From Aquicoccus porphyridii (lineage in GTDB: Bacteria; Pseudomonadota; Alphaproteobacteria; Rhodobacterales; Rhodobacteraceae): a stretch of DNA of 64,000 nucleotides. Shown here piece after piece: positions 7,356 through 15,346 of the stretch. Under the pieces are notes generated by a model. That model was not told the DNA's origin, made no database searches, and saw only the letters and a list, made by a program, of their open reading frames with translations. The DNA lies in the NCBI RefSeq assembly GCF_008369105.1, contig NZ_VINQ01000002.1:229298-293297 (forward strand). The letters run 5' to 3'. Position 1 is the stretch's first letter. Every line of letters begins with the position of its first letter. The position numbers and the translations under genes were made by a program.

Positions 7356-9242
7356 TCAATCGGCCCGAATCTTTTCCGCCGCCACGCCTTCTGCCACCGG
7401 CTTCTGCGCCTCGAGCCCCTCCACGACAGCTTCAAGCTTACGGACATCGGCATCCGCTCGGGTTTGGCCAGTCACATCATCCAGAACGATCTGATTGATG
7501 GCGCACCATGTCGGATAGCTGGCCCATTTGTCATGGCGACGAATCGCGGTATCGAGCGCCCGAACATTCCAGAAGGGGCTGGTTCCCGTCGCCACGGAAA
7601 ACCGATTCTTCATGCCCGGCAGATAAAGCGCATGCCTCCATTGCACCGATGCGCCGTTGCGTCCGCGCGCGATATTTTCCACGGCTTTCAACACCTTTGC
7701 GCGGCTCGATGCACTCAAGCCTTCGACCACTTCCGGGGCAAGACCATAATCCCATTCATGACCATACTTGCTCATCCCCGGACGGCTGCGCGCATTGATC
7801 AGCCAGCCATTCGCCGGATCGCACCAACTCAGATCAGGATTGGCCGCATTGGCATAACTACTTTCATGAAAACGCCCGTCCCGCCATGCCCCACGCAAGA
7901 CGGCGATTTCGTGGCTGGCGCCAACCGGGTCTCCTTCGAGAACCCACCGTGGCTGATCTTTGGCATATTGCGGGGTCAGGTGCCCGATCGTTGCCTGATC
8001 CTCGCGGGATGTCTTGCCCGCGACCCGCTGTGCAAGGGAAAAAACCCCGCGAGTCACCTCGTCATGTTCGGTCGGACGCTCCAATCCTGCCGAAAAGCCC
8101 CAGTTTCGAACCGATGTGATGGTGAGGTAAATCGGGCGTTGATCAAGGGGATACATGCCCCGCCAGCGACGCATCTTCTTGCCAATTCGGGGGCTGTAGG
8201 TCGTTGTTCCAGACCCATATGACGCAAGATAGTTCTCGCCCGGGTCAAATCCGGCCTTCACCCGTTCGGCCCGCTGGAGCGATGTCCACTTGCGGGCTTC
8301 CGCGGCCGGATTGACCAGGACCACAAGATCACCGATGATCGGCTTCATCCGCGCGCCGAACCCGCCATCCCACGTGGGCATTCGGTGCGCGTCGATTGCC
8401 TCCAGAGCGCGCTTTTCCATCAACGACGCCAACATGTTGCCACCCAGCGAATGGGCAAACACCAGAAACTTGTCGCGGCGCGGATCGCCCGGGGCACGGT
8501 CAAGCACGTGCTCGATCCGGTCGAGCACCTGTCCGAGAACTGCGTGCCCGCGCCATTCATCCCCCAATCGGGTCGAGACGTCTCGACGCCCCCAGAACGT
8601 CGGAACAGCGCCCAGAACATAGGGGCTCATCGCAGCATCGACCTGAAGCGGCGGTTCCGCGAAGGAGCGCCCGCGCCAGGCAACGAATACGCCGGTCAAA
8701 TCGGCATCACAATATTGCGCTTTCTGGATGCAGCGCGCGTTCATCGCCGCACGGGAATACCCCAGAAGGCGGCGAAATTTCTGAAGGTCGCCATCCCGGA
8801 TCGCCGCATCATGTCGCCAACCGTGAATATAGGCCACCACATAGTTCTGACGTCCCGACGCACGATTCCGCGCAAGATGTTCGATCAACTGATCCAGTTG
8901 TCCCTGCATCTGGAGGCGGTTTTCGTCATGCATCTCGACAAAGGCCAGCGCGTAGCGATCAGGGTTGCGCAAAGCCGCCCCGTGGTGATCAGCTTCGCGC
9001 GCCCACATGGACAATCCTGACGCATCGCGCATGACAGGAAGCTCATGCTGTTGCAGATAGCACCGCATTGGGTGATCCTGCCCGGCAAACAGGCGCGGAG
9101 CTTCGAGATTGTCCGGCCCAATTCGATAAAGTGGCAGGCAGAGATCATTCTCGGGGGAAATAAGACGATGCACCTTGTCGACCTGGGTGCATGCGGACAG
9201 AAGGATGAAAAACAACCCGAGGCCTAGAAAATAACGACGCAT
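7356..9242 (-). CDS. predicted lipoprotein with alpha/beta-hydrolase (serine hydrolase) domain
   Basis: 628-residue protein. The N-terminus MRRYFLGLGLFFILLSACT is a lipoprotein signal with lipobox LSAC, so the mature protein should be anchored by Cys18 in the periplasm or outer membrane. The middle contains VAYIHGWRHD (oxyanion-type HGW motif) and FVFAHSLGGNML-like sequence with nucleophile Ser near residue 265, as in the DUF900/lipase-like alpha/beta hydrolases. The C-terminal 250 residues are unrecognised and contain a conserved-looking stretch around WASYPTWCAINQ. Start chosen at ATG 9242, preceded by a GGGGTGG ribosome site; the frame is open 21 codons further upstream without a signal-like sequence. 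Substrate unknown. It is divergent from hisB. Confidence 0.75.
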   Translation of the reverse strand: MRRYFLGLGLFFILLSACTQVDKVHRLISPENDLCLPLYRIGPDNLEAPRLFAGQDHPMRCYLQQHELPVMRDASGLSMWAREADHHGAALRNPDRYALAFVEMHDENRLQMQGQLDQLIEHLARNRASGRQNYVVAYIHGWRHDAAIRDGDLQKFRRLLGYSRAAMNARCIQKAQYCDADLTGVFVAWRGRSFAEPPLQVDAAMSPYVLGAVPTFWGRRDVSTRLGDEWRGHAVLGQVLDRIEHVLDRAPGDPRRDKFLVFAHSLGGNMLASLMEKRALEAIDAHRMPTWDGGFGARMKPIIGDLVVLVNPAAEARKWTSLQRAERVKAGFDPGENYLASYGSGTTTYSPRIGKKMRRWRGMYPLDQRPIYLTITSVRNWGFSAGLERPTEHDEVTRGVFSLAQRVAGKTSREDQATIGHLTPQYAKDQPRWVLEGDPVGASHEIAVLRGAWRDGRFHESSYANAANPDLSWCDPANGWLINARSRPGMSKYGHEWDYGLAPEVVEGLSASSRAKVLKAVENIARGRNGASVQWRHALYLPGMKNRFSVATGTSPFWNVRALDTAIRRHDKWASYPTWCAINQIVLDDVTGQTRADADVRKLEAVVEGLEAQKPVAEGVAAEKIRAD

Positions 9243-9355
9243 AATCAAGCCACCCCAACAAGCAATCAAATCAAGAAAACAACATTTCCCGTAAAAAGGG
9301 AACATGCAGATGCGCTACACCCCGACCCGATCGCACCAGATAGGAACCCGGGCAC

Positions 9356-9384
9356 TTGGAAGCGCTCAACCGGCTGCGTATAAC
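9356..9384 (+). promoter_or_regulatory. sigma-70-type promoter of hisB-hisH
   Basis: TTGGAA (9356-9361), 17 bases, TATAAC (9379-9384). Transcription would begin near 9391, giving a leader of about 20 bases before the hisB ATG at 9413, too short for a leader-peptide attenuator. Confidence 0.7.
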
Positions 9385-9412
9385 GAGCGCAGAAAACCGG
9401 AAGGGACCACAG

Positions 9413-10000
9413 ATGCGCAAGGCCCAGATCACCCGCGAGACGGCTGAGACCAACATCAGCGTCGATCTCGATATCAACGGGGAAGGCAGCTATGACAATG
9501 AAACCGGGGTCGGCTTCTTCGATCACATGCTGGACCAGCTCGCCCGGCATTCGTTGATTGACATGACAGTGCGCTGCAAGGGCGATCTGCACATTGACGA
9601 TCACCACACGGTCGAGGATGTCGGAATTACAATCGGTCAGGCACTGACGCAGGCCCTTGGTGATAAACGCGGCATCCACCGCTATGGTTCTTGCCTGCTG
9701 CCGATGGACGATGCCTTGGTCCGGGCGGCGCTTGATCTTTCGGGACGGCCCTATCTGGTCTGGGATGTCGATTTCCCGACGACCAAGATCGGAACATTCG
9801 ACACCGAGTTGGTGCGCGAGTTTTTTCAGGCACTCAGCACGCATGGTGGCATCACCCTCCATGTTGAGGCATTGCACGGTCTGAACAGCCACCACATCGC
9901 CGAGGCGGCATTCAAGGCGGTCGCACGCGCGTTGCGTGACGCGGTCGAAACGGACCCGCGAAAGGCCGACACCGTTCCTTCGACAAAAGGGGCGCTCTAG
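9413..10000 (+). CDS. hisB: imidazoleglycerol-phosphate dehydratase
   Basis: 195-residue manganese enzyme for the dehydration of imidazole-glycerol phosphate to imidazole-acetol phosphate in histidine synthesis. It has the two metal-binding motifs of the family, [11 protein letters not shown] and [12 protein letters not shown], plus [13 protein letters not shown] and [15 protein letters not shown]. It is the monofunctional form without the histidinol-phosphatase domain found in enterobacteria. ATG 9413 follows GGAAGGGA; the reading frame begins 19 codons upstream but that part is before the likely transcription start. First gene of the hisB-hisH pair. Confidence 0.97.
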   Translation: MRKAQITRETAETNISVDLDINGEGSYDNETGVGFFDHMLDQLARHSLIDMTVRCKGDLHIDDHHTVEDVGITIGQALTQALGDKRGIHRYGSCLLPMDDALVRAALDLSGRPYLVWDVDFPTTKIGTFDTELVREFFQALSTHGGITLHVEALHGLNSHHIAEAAFKAVARALRDAVETDPRKADTVPSTKGAL

Positions 10001-10005
10001 TTCAA

Positions 10006-10644
10006 ATGATCACGGCCATCATCGACTATGAATCCGGCAACCTGCATTCCGCCGAGAAGGCCTTTCAGCGCATGGCGCTCGAAACCGGCGCGGGCGAGGT
10101 GCATGTCACATCCGATCCCGACCTGATCCGCGTTGCGGATCGGATTGTCCTTCCGGGCGACGGGGCCTTTCCGGCTTGCCGCAAGGCACTGTTCGACCAC
10201 CGTGGCGTTTTCGAGGCCATCGAGGAATCCGTGATCACCCGTGCCAAGCCTTTCATGGGCATCTGCATCGGAATGCAGATGATGGCGACCAAGGGTCTGG
10301 AATATCAGGAAACACCCGGGTTCGACTGGATCGGCGGCGAGGTGGGCCGGATCGAACCCGAAGACGTATTACTCAAAGTGCCACATATGGGGTGGAACGA
10401 CCTTGTGATTGACCGGCCGCACCCTGTTCTCAACGGGATCGACACCGGCTGCCACGCGTATTTCGTGCATTCCTACCATTTCCGCGTCACCGATCCAGAT
10501 GAACGGATCGCCCATGTCGATTATGGCGAAGAGATCACGGCCATCGTCGGTCGCGACAACATCATCGGCCTGCAATTCCACCCCGAGAAAAGCCAGACGA
10601 CCGGCCTTCGCATCATCGAGAATTTTCTCAAGTGGCGACCCTGA
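10006..10644 (+). CDS. hisH: imidazole glycerol phosphate synthase, glutamine amidotransferase subunit
   Basis: 212-residue class I glutamine amidotransferase that supplies ammonia to HisF. Catalytic triad visible: Cys87 in GICIGMQ and His192/Glu194 in LQFHPEKS. The oxyanion strand PGDGAF is PGVGAF in most family members. The ATG is 6 bases after the hisB stop, so the two are co-transcribed; its partner hisF lies 1.8 kb downstream beyond two genes on the other strand. The stop codon directly abuts the stop of the convergent DUF2147 gene. Confidence 0.97.
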   Translation: MITAIIDYESGNLHSAEKAFQRMALETGAGEVHVTSDPDLIRVADRIVLPGDGAFPACRKALFDHRGVFEAIEESVITRAKPFMGICIGMQMMATKGLEYQETPGFDWIGGEVGRIEPEDVLLKVPHMGWNDLVIDRPHPVLNGIDTGCHAYFVHSYHFRVTDPDERIAHVDYGEEITAIVGRDNIIGLQFHPEKSQTTGLRIIENFLKWRP

Positions 10645-11043
10645 TCATTCGACTCGGGTCCATGTCTGAGCCTGGCAAACCGGGCCAAGGCATCCGCGCA
10701 CCTTGAGTCGAGGGCCATTGAGTTCAAATGTTCCGCGCACCGTCGCGCCCAATTGGCTTATGTGCATCAGACCCTCGTAGCGGCCATCACCCGTTCCGGT
10801 GACATCCCAGATGACCCGTTTGCCCACATTGGGTGTCTTGACCGGTTGCCCGGCCTCGTCAAAGGCCCGCGTGACCGTTCCACAAAGCGCCCCGCCGCAA
10901 GGCGAAATCGAAACATGCCCGACCTGTCCCTTGTAGTCGGGCCCGGTCACCCAAAGCCCCGGCAATCCGTCGCCATGAGCCAAGCCACTCCAGAGTGCGA
11001 ATGTGATTGCCGCAACAAGTATCGGATGCTGCAGATACGGCAT
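10645..11043 (-). CDS. secreted DUF2147-family protein, copy 1
   Basis: 132-residue protein with an N-terminal signal peptide (hydrophobic ILVAAITFALWSGLAHG) and a DUF2147 beta-rich domain. Family marks are GLWVTG, VSISPCGGALCGTVT, the central DGRYEGL and a C-terminal CLGPVCQAQTWTRV. Four Cys residues in two pairs suggest disulfides in the periplasm. No enzymatic role is known for the family. The ATG at 11043 has AAGGA almost adjacent to it, closer than usual, so a slightly different start is possible. It is tandem with a second copy (11157-11543) that has the same architecture and the same WTRV ending. Confidence 0.8.
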   Translation of the reverse strand: MPYLQHPILVAAITFALWSGLAHGDGLPGLWVTGPDYKGQVGHVSISPCGGALCGTVTRAFDEAGQPVKTPNVGKRVIWDVTGTGDGRYEGLMHISQLGATVRGTFELNGPRLKVRGCLGPVCQAQTWTRVE

Positions 11044-11156
11044 ATCCTTACCTTATCGTTTCAGACCGATCAGGTCATATGTCTACACCACCTCCATGAT
11101 TCGACCTATCATTGGTTTCGCAAAGCGGTGTGTCCGCATGTCATGCCTTGTCCGGG

Positions 11157-11543
11157 TTACTTCACCCGGGTCCATTTCTGGCTCGAACAAATCAGCCCAC
11201 CGGCCACACATCCCTTGAGCGTCAGGCTGTTGCCCTTGACCTGCATCTTGCCGATATAAATCTTGTCATTCGACGGGCGCCAAACCCGTCCACTATAGCT
11301 CCCATCACCACTAGGCTTCATGTTCCGCACGAGAACCTTGCCCTTGTTGGGCGAATTGTATTCACCATCCGAGTTGAACGTCCGGGCAATGGTCCCGCAA
11401 ATATTTTCACCGCAGGGTTTCATCGCGATATGTGCGTAAGACCCGTCATCCACCTCGGTTTTCCACATGCCTTCCGCAGGATCGGCCGCGGCCATCCCCG
11501 CCGATAACGCCGCCGCTACAGCGGCCATGATCACTCTCTTCAT
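11157..11543 (-). CDS. secreted DUF2147-family protein, copy 2
   Basis: 128 residues with a clear signal peptide (MKRVIMAAVAAALSAGMAAA) and a DUF2147 domain: EGMWKTEVDDG, IAMKPCGENICGTIARTF, DGSYSGRVW, then CVAGGLICSSQKWTRV. ATG 11543 is seven bases after GGGAGG; a second ATG two codons upstream is too close to it. It reads in the same direction as copy 1 with a 113-base gap, so the pair is a tandem duplication. Both sit against the direction of the flanking his genes. Function unknown; likely a periplasmic or outer-membrane-associated beta protein. Confidence 0.82.
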   Translation of the reverse strand: MKRVIMAAVAAALSAGMAAADPAEGMWKTEVDDGSYAHIAMKPCGENICGTIARTFNSDGEYNSPNKGKVLVRNMKPSGDGSYSGRVWRPSNDKIYIGKMQVKGNSLTLKGCVAGGLICSSQKWTRVK

Positions 11544-11676
11544 ATCCATACCTCCCGATGATACCTCAATGATCCTCGCGCGGCATCCCCGTCGCAATCA
11601 AGCCTCTCCTTGGGTCACGTTGCATTTTCCGCAGGACCATGCCAAAGCGCGAAGGCAGTAAAAAGGGCGGCAAGTC

Positions 11677-12396
11677 ATGATCCTCTACCCCGCGATCGAC
11701 CTCAAGGACGGCCACGCCGTGCGGCTTGTGCATGGTGAAATGAACCGCTCGACAGTGTTCAACGAAAACCCTGCCGCTCAGGCGCTCGATTTCATGCGGG
11801 CGGGCTGTGAATGGCTGCACCTTGTCGATCTCAACGGCGCTTTCGCCGGCGAGCCGGTCAACGCGTCCGCCGTCGAGGCGATCCTTGCGCAAACCGATCT
11901 GCCCACACAACTGGGCGGCGGCATTCGCAACATGGAAACGATCGAACGATGGCTGTCCAAGGGGCTGACCCGGGTGATACTCGGCACCGTGGCCGTCGAG
12001 AATCCGAACCTCGTGCGTGAGGCCGCGCGCCGTTTTCCCGGGCAGGTCGCCGTGGGGATTGATGCACGCCACGGCAAGGTCGCAACCAAAGGCTGGGCCG
12101 AGGAAACAGATGTCGACGCGACCGATCTTGCCAAGTCCTTTGAGGATGCGGGCGTTGCCGCCATTATTTACACCGACATACTGCGTGACGGTGCAATGAA
12201 AGGCCCGAATATCGAGGCGACGGCGGCGCTGGCCAATGCCGTTTCCATTCCGGTCATCGCATCGGGCGGGGTCTCGTCGCTGGACGACCTCAGGGCGTTG
12301 CGCGATTGCGGGGCACCGTTGAACGGCGCGATTTCCGGTCGCGCGCTTTATGACGGGGCGATTGATCTGCCCGAGGCATTGGCGATACTGAGGTAA
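11677..12396 (+). CDS. hisA: phosphoribosylformimino-5-aminoimidazole carboxamide ribotide isomerase
   Basis: 239-residue (beta/alpha)8 isomerase that opens the ribose ring of ProFAR, the fourth step of histidine synthesis. Catalytic Asp8 in YPAIDLKDG and the second acid in VGIDARHG are present, as are the two phosphate-binding loops GGGIRN and ASGGVSS. The start ATG 11677 is preceded by AAAAAGGGCGG. The hisF ATG follows its TAA after a single base, giving a tight hisA-hisF-hisE operon. Confidence 0.97.
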   Translation: MILYPAIDLKDGHAVRLVHGEMNRSTVFNENPAAQALDFMRAGCEWLHLVDLNGAFAGEPVNASAVEAILAQTDLPTQLGGGIRNMETIERWLSKGLTRVILGTVAVENPNLVREAARRFPGQVAVGIDARHGKVATKGWAEETDVDATDLAKSFEDAGVAAIIYTDILRDGAMKGPNIEATAALANAVSIPVIASGGVSSLDDLRALRDCGAPLNGAISGRALYDGAIDLPEALAILR

Positions 12397-12397
12397 C

Positions 12398-13159
12398 ATG
12401 CTCAAGACCCGTATCATTCCCTGTCTCGACGTTGCCGATGGCCGTGTGGTCAAAGGGGTGAATTTCGTCGATCTGGTCGATGCCGGCGATCCGGTGGAAT
12501 CGGCGCGCGCCTACGATCACGCTGGTGCAGACGAAATCTGTTTTCTTGACATACATGCCACGCATGAAAACCGCGGGACGATGTTCGACGTCGTCAGCCG
12601 AACCGCCGAACAATGTTACATTCCGCTCACTGTTGGCGGCGGTGTGCGCAGCGTTGCCGATGTTCGGGCGCTGCTTCTGGCCGGGGCCGACAAGGTCAGT
12701 TTCAACTCTGCCGCAGTGGCAAATCCCGACGTCGTGGCCGAGGCGGCCAACCAGTTCGGAAGCCAATGTATCGTGGTCGCCATCGACGCCAAGACCGTCA
12801 GCCCCGGAGAATGGGAGATATTTACCCATGGCGGGCGCAAACCGACCGGCATTGACGCCGTGGAGTTTGCCCGAACGGTTGTCAGCAAAGGCGCCGGTGA
12901 AATCCTGCTGACATCGATGGATCGTGACGGCACACGCGCAGGTTTCAACCTGCCCCTGACCCGCGCCATTTCCGACGCCGTTGACGTGCCAGTCATTGCA
13001 TCGGGCGGGGTCGGCACGCTGGATCATCTGGTCGAAGGCATCACCAAGGGCGGCGCGAATGCGGTTCTCGCGGCCTCGATCTTTCATTTTGGCGATTACA
13101 CGATCCGCCAAGCCAAGGAGCATATGGCCGCGACCGGCATTCCCATGAGGCTCGAATGA
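12398..13159 (+). CDS. hisF: imidazole glycerol phosphate synthase, cyclase subunit
   Basis: 253-residue (beta/alpha)8 cyclase that, with ammonia from HisH, converts PRFAR into imidazole-glycerol phosphate and AICAR. Catalytic Asp11 (IIPCLDV) and Asp130 (VVAIDAKT) are present, with the phosphate loops GGGVRS and ASGGVG. Full family length. The stop overlaps the hisE start by four bases (ATGA), which implies translational coupling. Confidence 0.97.
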   Translation: MLKTRIIPCLDVADGRVVKGVNFVDLVDAGDPVESARAYDHAGADEICFLDIHATHENRGTMFDVVSRTAEQCYIPLTVGGGVRSVADVRALLLAGADKVSFNSAAVANPDVVAEAANQFGSQCIVVAIDAKTVSPGEWEIFTHGGRKPTGIDAVEFARTVVSKGAGEILLTSMDRDGTRAGFNLPLTRAISDAVDVPVIASGGVGTLDHLVEGITKGGANAVLAASIFHFGDYTIRQAKEHMAATGIPMRLE

Positions 13160-13470
13160 CACTCGACGATTTGGAAAAGATCATCGCGGCCCGGGCCTCT
13201 GCGTCACCCGATGAAAGCTGGACCGCGAAACTTCTGGCCAAGGGGCCGGAGAAAGCGGCCGAGAAGTTCGGTGAGGAAGCCATCGAGGCAATCATCGAAG
13301 CGGTCAAGGGAGATCGTGAGAAGCTGACCACCGAAACGGCCGACGTGCTGTTTCACCTGCTGGTCATGCTCCATTCCCGAGGCGTGACGGTCGATGCGGT
13401 CATGCACGAACTTGAATGCCGCCAGAATCAAAGCGGGTTGACGGAAAAGGCCTCCCGACCAAAGGGGTGA
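13156..13470 (+). CDS. hisE: phosphoribosyl-ATP pyrophosphatase
   Basis: 104-residue all-alpha nucleotide pyrophosphohydrolase for the second step of histidine synthesis. The metal-binding [14 protein letters not shown] and the [13 protein letters not shown] helices are intact. It is the monofunctional form, separate from HisI, which is not in this window. It overlaps hisF by four bases and closes the operon. A short stem AAAGGG/CCCTTT at 13461-13478 spans its stop codon but has no real T-run. Confidence 0.95.
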   Translation: MTLDDLEKIIAARASASPDESWTAKLLAKGPEKAAEKFGEEAIEAIIEAVKGDREKLTTETADVLFHLLVMLHSRGVTVDAVMHELECRQNQSGLTEKASRPKG

Positions 13471-13530
13471 AACCCTTTCGTGGCTTTACCGCACCGAACG
13501 GCGACAAGGGCGCGCCATGTCCGAAGGCCA

Positions 13531-13638
13531 TCACTCGCCCGAATAGGCATAGCCTCCATCGTCGGGTGGTGCGCATCCGGGCATGCCCATGGTGAATATG
13601 GTCATAAGCAATGCCAGAAATAACGAAGCATTTTTCAT
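13531..13638 (-). CDS. small predicted lipoprotein, 35 residues
   Basis: A short frame starting at ATG 13638 after AAAGGGGGA with ideal spacing. The protein starts with MKNASLFLALLMTIFTM, a basic-then-hydrophobic signal, followed by a lipobox-like MPGC and a 14-residue mature tail rich in Pro, Asp, Gly and Tyr. Size and layout resemble entericidin-like small lipoproteins. Residue -3 of the lipobox is Met rather than Leu, a tolerated variant. It lies 75 bases downstream of the CoA-binding protein gene on the same strand and could share its transcript. Function unknown. Confidence 0.65.
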   Translation of the reverse strand: MKNASLFLALLMTIFTMGMPGCAPPDDGGYAYSGE

Positions 13639-13713
13639 TTATTTCCCCCTTTGCTGCAAGGGCATTCGTTTATCGACGTCAAAGACTGCCTTTATAGCAC
13701 AGGGGTGTTGAAC

Positions 13714-14187
13714 CTACAATTTCGAGGAAATCACGCCCGTATTGAACCCACCCATCCTGAGCTCACCGAACAGTCGCTGATACTCGATTTTCGGACAGCG
13801 GTTCATGATCACGTCGACGCCGCGTGCGCGCGCCGTTTCGGCAGCTTCGGGACTTTCGACACCGATCTGCAACCAGATTGTCTGGAGGTCGGGAAACGAC
13901 TCCAGAGCCTCGTCCACAATCGGCGGCACATGTTCGGAGCGGCGAAAAATATCCACCATGTCCACCGGGTCTTCGATCTCGGACAGCGAAGCCCGCACCG
14001 TCTCACCGAAAAGCACCTTGCCGGCGTGGCCGGGATTGACCGGGATAACCCTGAAGCCCTTGAGGTTGAGATATCGCGCGACATAAAAGCTTGGCCGCAC
14101 CTCGTTCATGGAAACCCCGACGACGGCAATCACCTTCGTTCGGGACAGGATGTCGCGCAGATGCGCATCGGAATACGACTCACTCAT
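13714..14187 (-). CDS. CoA-binding (YccU-like) protein
   Basis: 157-residue single Rossmann-fold CoA-binding protein. It shows VIAVVGVSMN at the first strand and nucleotide loop, FRVIPVNPGHAGK, the family motif PVDMVDIFRRSEHVP, TIWLQIGV, and the C-terminal MNRCPKIEYQRL. Proteins of this family bind CoA or acyl-CoA and are suspected regulators or acyltransferase relatives; no reaction is established. Start ATG 14187. The upstream gap contains a strong terminator pointing in the same direction, so its promoter must lie within about 30 bases or the gene depends on read-through. Confidence 0.85.
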   Translation of the reverse strand: MSESYSDAHLRDILSRTKVIAVVGVSMNEVRPSFYVARYLNLKGFRVIPVNPGHAGKVLFGETVRASLSEIEDPVDMVDIFRRSEHVPPIVDEALESFPDLQTIWLQIGVESPEAAETARARGVDVIMNRCPKIEYQRLFGELRMGGFNTGVISSKL

Positions 14188-14215
14188 ACGTCTTGCATAC
14201 GCTTTGCCGGCATGG

Positions 14216-14244
14216 AAAAAAAGCGCCCGGACGAAACCGGGCGC
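14216..14244 (-). terminator. strong rho-independent terminator
   Basis: Perfect 8-base stem GCGCCCGG/CCGGGCGC with a 6-base loop, followed on the - strand by seven T residues (14222-14216). It ends the rlmB transcript or the candidate small RNA. Confidence 0.85.
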
Positions 14245-14316
14245 TAGTCACGGAACGAGGGACAGTGAATAGAGGGGCGGGAGTTCCGTGCCCGACCCTC
14301 GCCTAAGAGATAGGCG
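14216..14316 (-). ncRNA. small-RNA candidate with three stem-loops
   Basis: On the - strand the gap between rlmB and the CoA-binding gene folds into three successive hairpins: CGCCTA/TAGGCG with loop TCTCT (14316-14300), CACGGAAC/GTTCCGTG (14290-14249) enclosing a C/T-rich loop, and a GC-rich terminator with a T7 run (14244-14216). No protein frame is present. A -10-like TATATC at about 14332-14327 could start an independent transcript; otherwise it is the 3' UTR of rlmB or a small RNA cut from it. No known RNA family is recognised. Confidence 0.45.
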
Positions 14317-14363
14317 TGATTCCGATGATATAAAGGGCATGTAATAAACCTGTGAATACCGCG

Positions 14364-15143
14364 TTACCGGGGCAAGGAAGCGTAGAGCGCCACAGCCGCC
14401 GCATTCGAGACATTCAAGGATCCAAACGCATCTGCAAACGCAATTCGGACAAGCGCATCGCAGGTTTCCCTGGTCTTTTGCCGCAGCCCCGGCCCCTCGG
14501 CGCCCAGGACGAGCGCGACCGGCCGGTCACGACGCGCTTCAAGCGCCTCTTCAATGGTCTGATCCGCCTCACCATCAAGACCCAGCACGAGATAGCCCAT
14601 CGACCGGAGTTCTTCGATCGTTTGGGCAAGATTGCGCACGCGCAGATAGGGTTGGCGCTCAAGCGCACCGCTGGCAGTCTTGGCCAGTGCCCCGGTTTCA
14701 GGGGCCGAGTGATGGCGAGGGGCGATAACGGCCAACGCACCGAATACTTCGGCCGAGCGCAGGATTGCGCCCACGTTATGCGGATCGGTCACGCGGTCGA
14801 GCAAGATCACGCGCGGCACGTGACCTTCCCTGGCCATGCACAGGTCCGGCAAAGCCCCCCAGTCGAGAGATCTGACTTCGAGCGCGGCCCCCTGATGCAC
14901 GGATTGCGGATCGAGCGGAGCCGCGAATTTGCGGGCATCCGAAATCTCGGGCGTGATGTCGCTTTCCGCGATGGCTGAGGCCAGTTTGTCGGCGGCGTTG
15001 CGAGTCACCACGAGACGCAGTTTGTCCCGGCGCGGGTTCAAAAGCGCATCGCGCACCGCATGGAGCCCGAACAGCCAAACGGTTTCCGAAGCCGCCGCGC
15101 GGCGCGCTTTTTCCTTGTCGATGACCCAGTCGGGTTTCTTCAT
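14364..15143 (-). CDS. rlmB: 23S rRNA (guanosine-2'-O-)-methyltransferase RlmB-type, SpoU family
   Basis: 259-residue SPOUT methyltransferase expected to methylate the 2'-OH of a conserved guanosine in the peptidyl-transferase region of 23S rRNA, using SAM. An N-terminal substrate-binding domain (LFGLHAVRDALLN) is followed by the knotted catalytic domain with VILLDRVTDPHNVGAILRSA, the SAM-knot motif VLGAEGPGLR and SLNVSNAAAVALY. The start is ATG 15143 with AGAGG upstream; the longer frame extends 25 codons toward the tRNA promoter. Divergent from tRNA-Tyr. TrmH-type tRNA methylation is the alternative, but the extra N-terminal domain favours RlmB. Confidence 0.9.
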   Translation of the reverse strand: MKKPDWVIDKEKARRAAASETVWLFGLHAVRDALLNPRRDKLRLVVTRNAADKLASAIAESDITPEISDARKFAAPLDPQSVHQGAALEVRSLDWGALPDLCMAREGHVPRVILLDRVTDPHNVGAILRSAEVFGALAVIAPRHHSAPETGALAKTASGALERQPYLRVRNLAQTIEELRSMGYLVLGLDGEADQTIEEALEARRDRPVALVLGAEGPGLRQKTRETCDALVRIAFADAFGSLNVSNAAAVALYASLPR

Positions 15144-15196
15144 ACGCGCCTCTGAAAAACTGCTGTTTTGACGCCGCTTATCATGGGATTTTCCTG

Positions 15197-15225
15197 TTGA
15201 CGACCCCGGGGTTGGCAAGTAATCA
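15197..15225 (+). promoter_or_regulatory. sigma-70 promoter of tRNA-Tyr
   Basis: TTGACG (15197-15202), 17-base spacer, TAATCA (15220-15225), with the mature tRNA starting 13 bases downstream. Strong -35 and correct spacing. Confidence 0.75.
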
Positions 15226-15237
15226 CGCCGACACAGT

Positions 15238-15321
15238 GGGCGACAGGCCGCAAGGTGTGGCAGGGGACTGTAACTCCCTCGCGGAGACGCACGCTAGGTT
15301 CGATTCCTAGGTCGCCCACCA
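15238..15321 (+). tRNA. tRNA-Tyr (GTA)
   Basis: 84-base class II tRNA. Acceptor GGGCGAC (15238-15244) pairs with GTCGCCC (15311-15317), discriminator A15318, CCA encoded (15319-15321). The anticodon stem GGGGA/TCCCT closes loop CTGTAAC with anticodon GTA at 15270-15272. The long variable arm forms GCG/CGC around GAGA, and the T-arm is CTAGG-TTCGATT-CCTAG. Position 8 reads A instead of the nearly universal T. Confidence 0.95.
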
Positions 15322-15346
15322 CTATCATCCCAAACGACGGCAACAC

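Noticed and set aside
13461-13478. Stem AAAGGG/CCCTTT as a hisE terminator
   Set aside because: The stem includes the stop codon, is only six pairs long and is not followed by a T-run.
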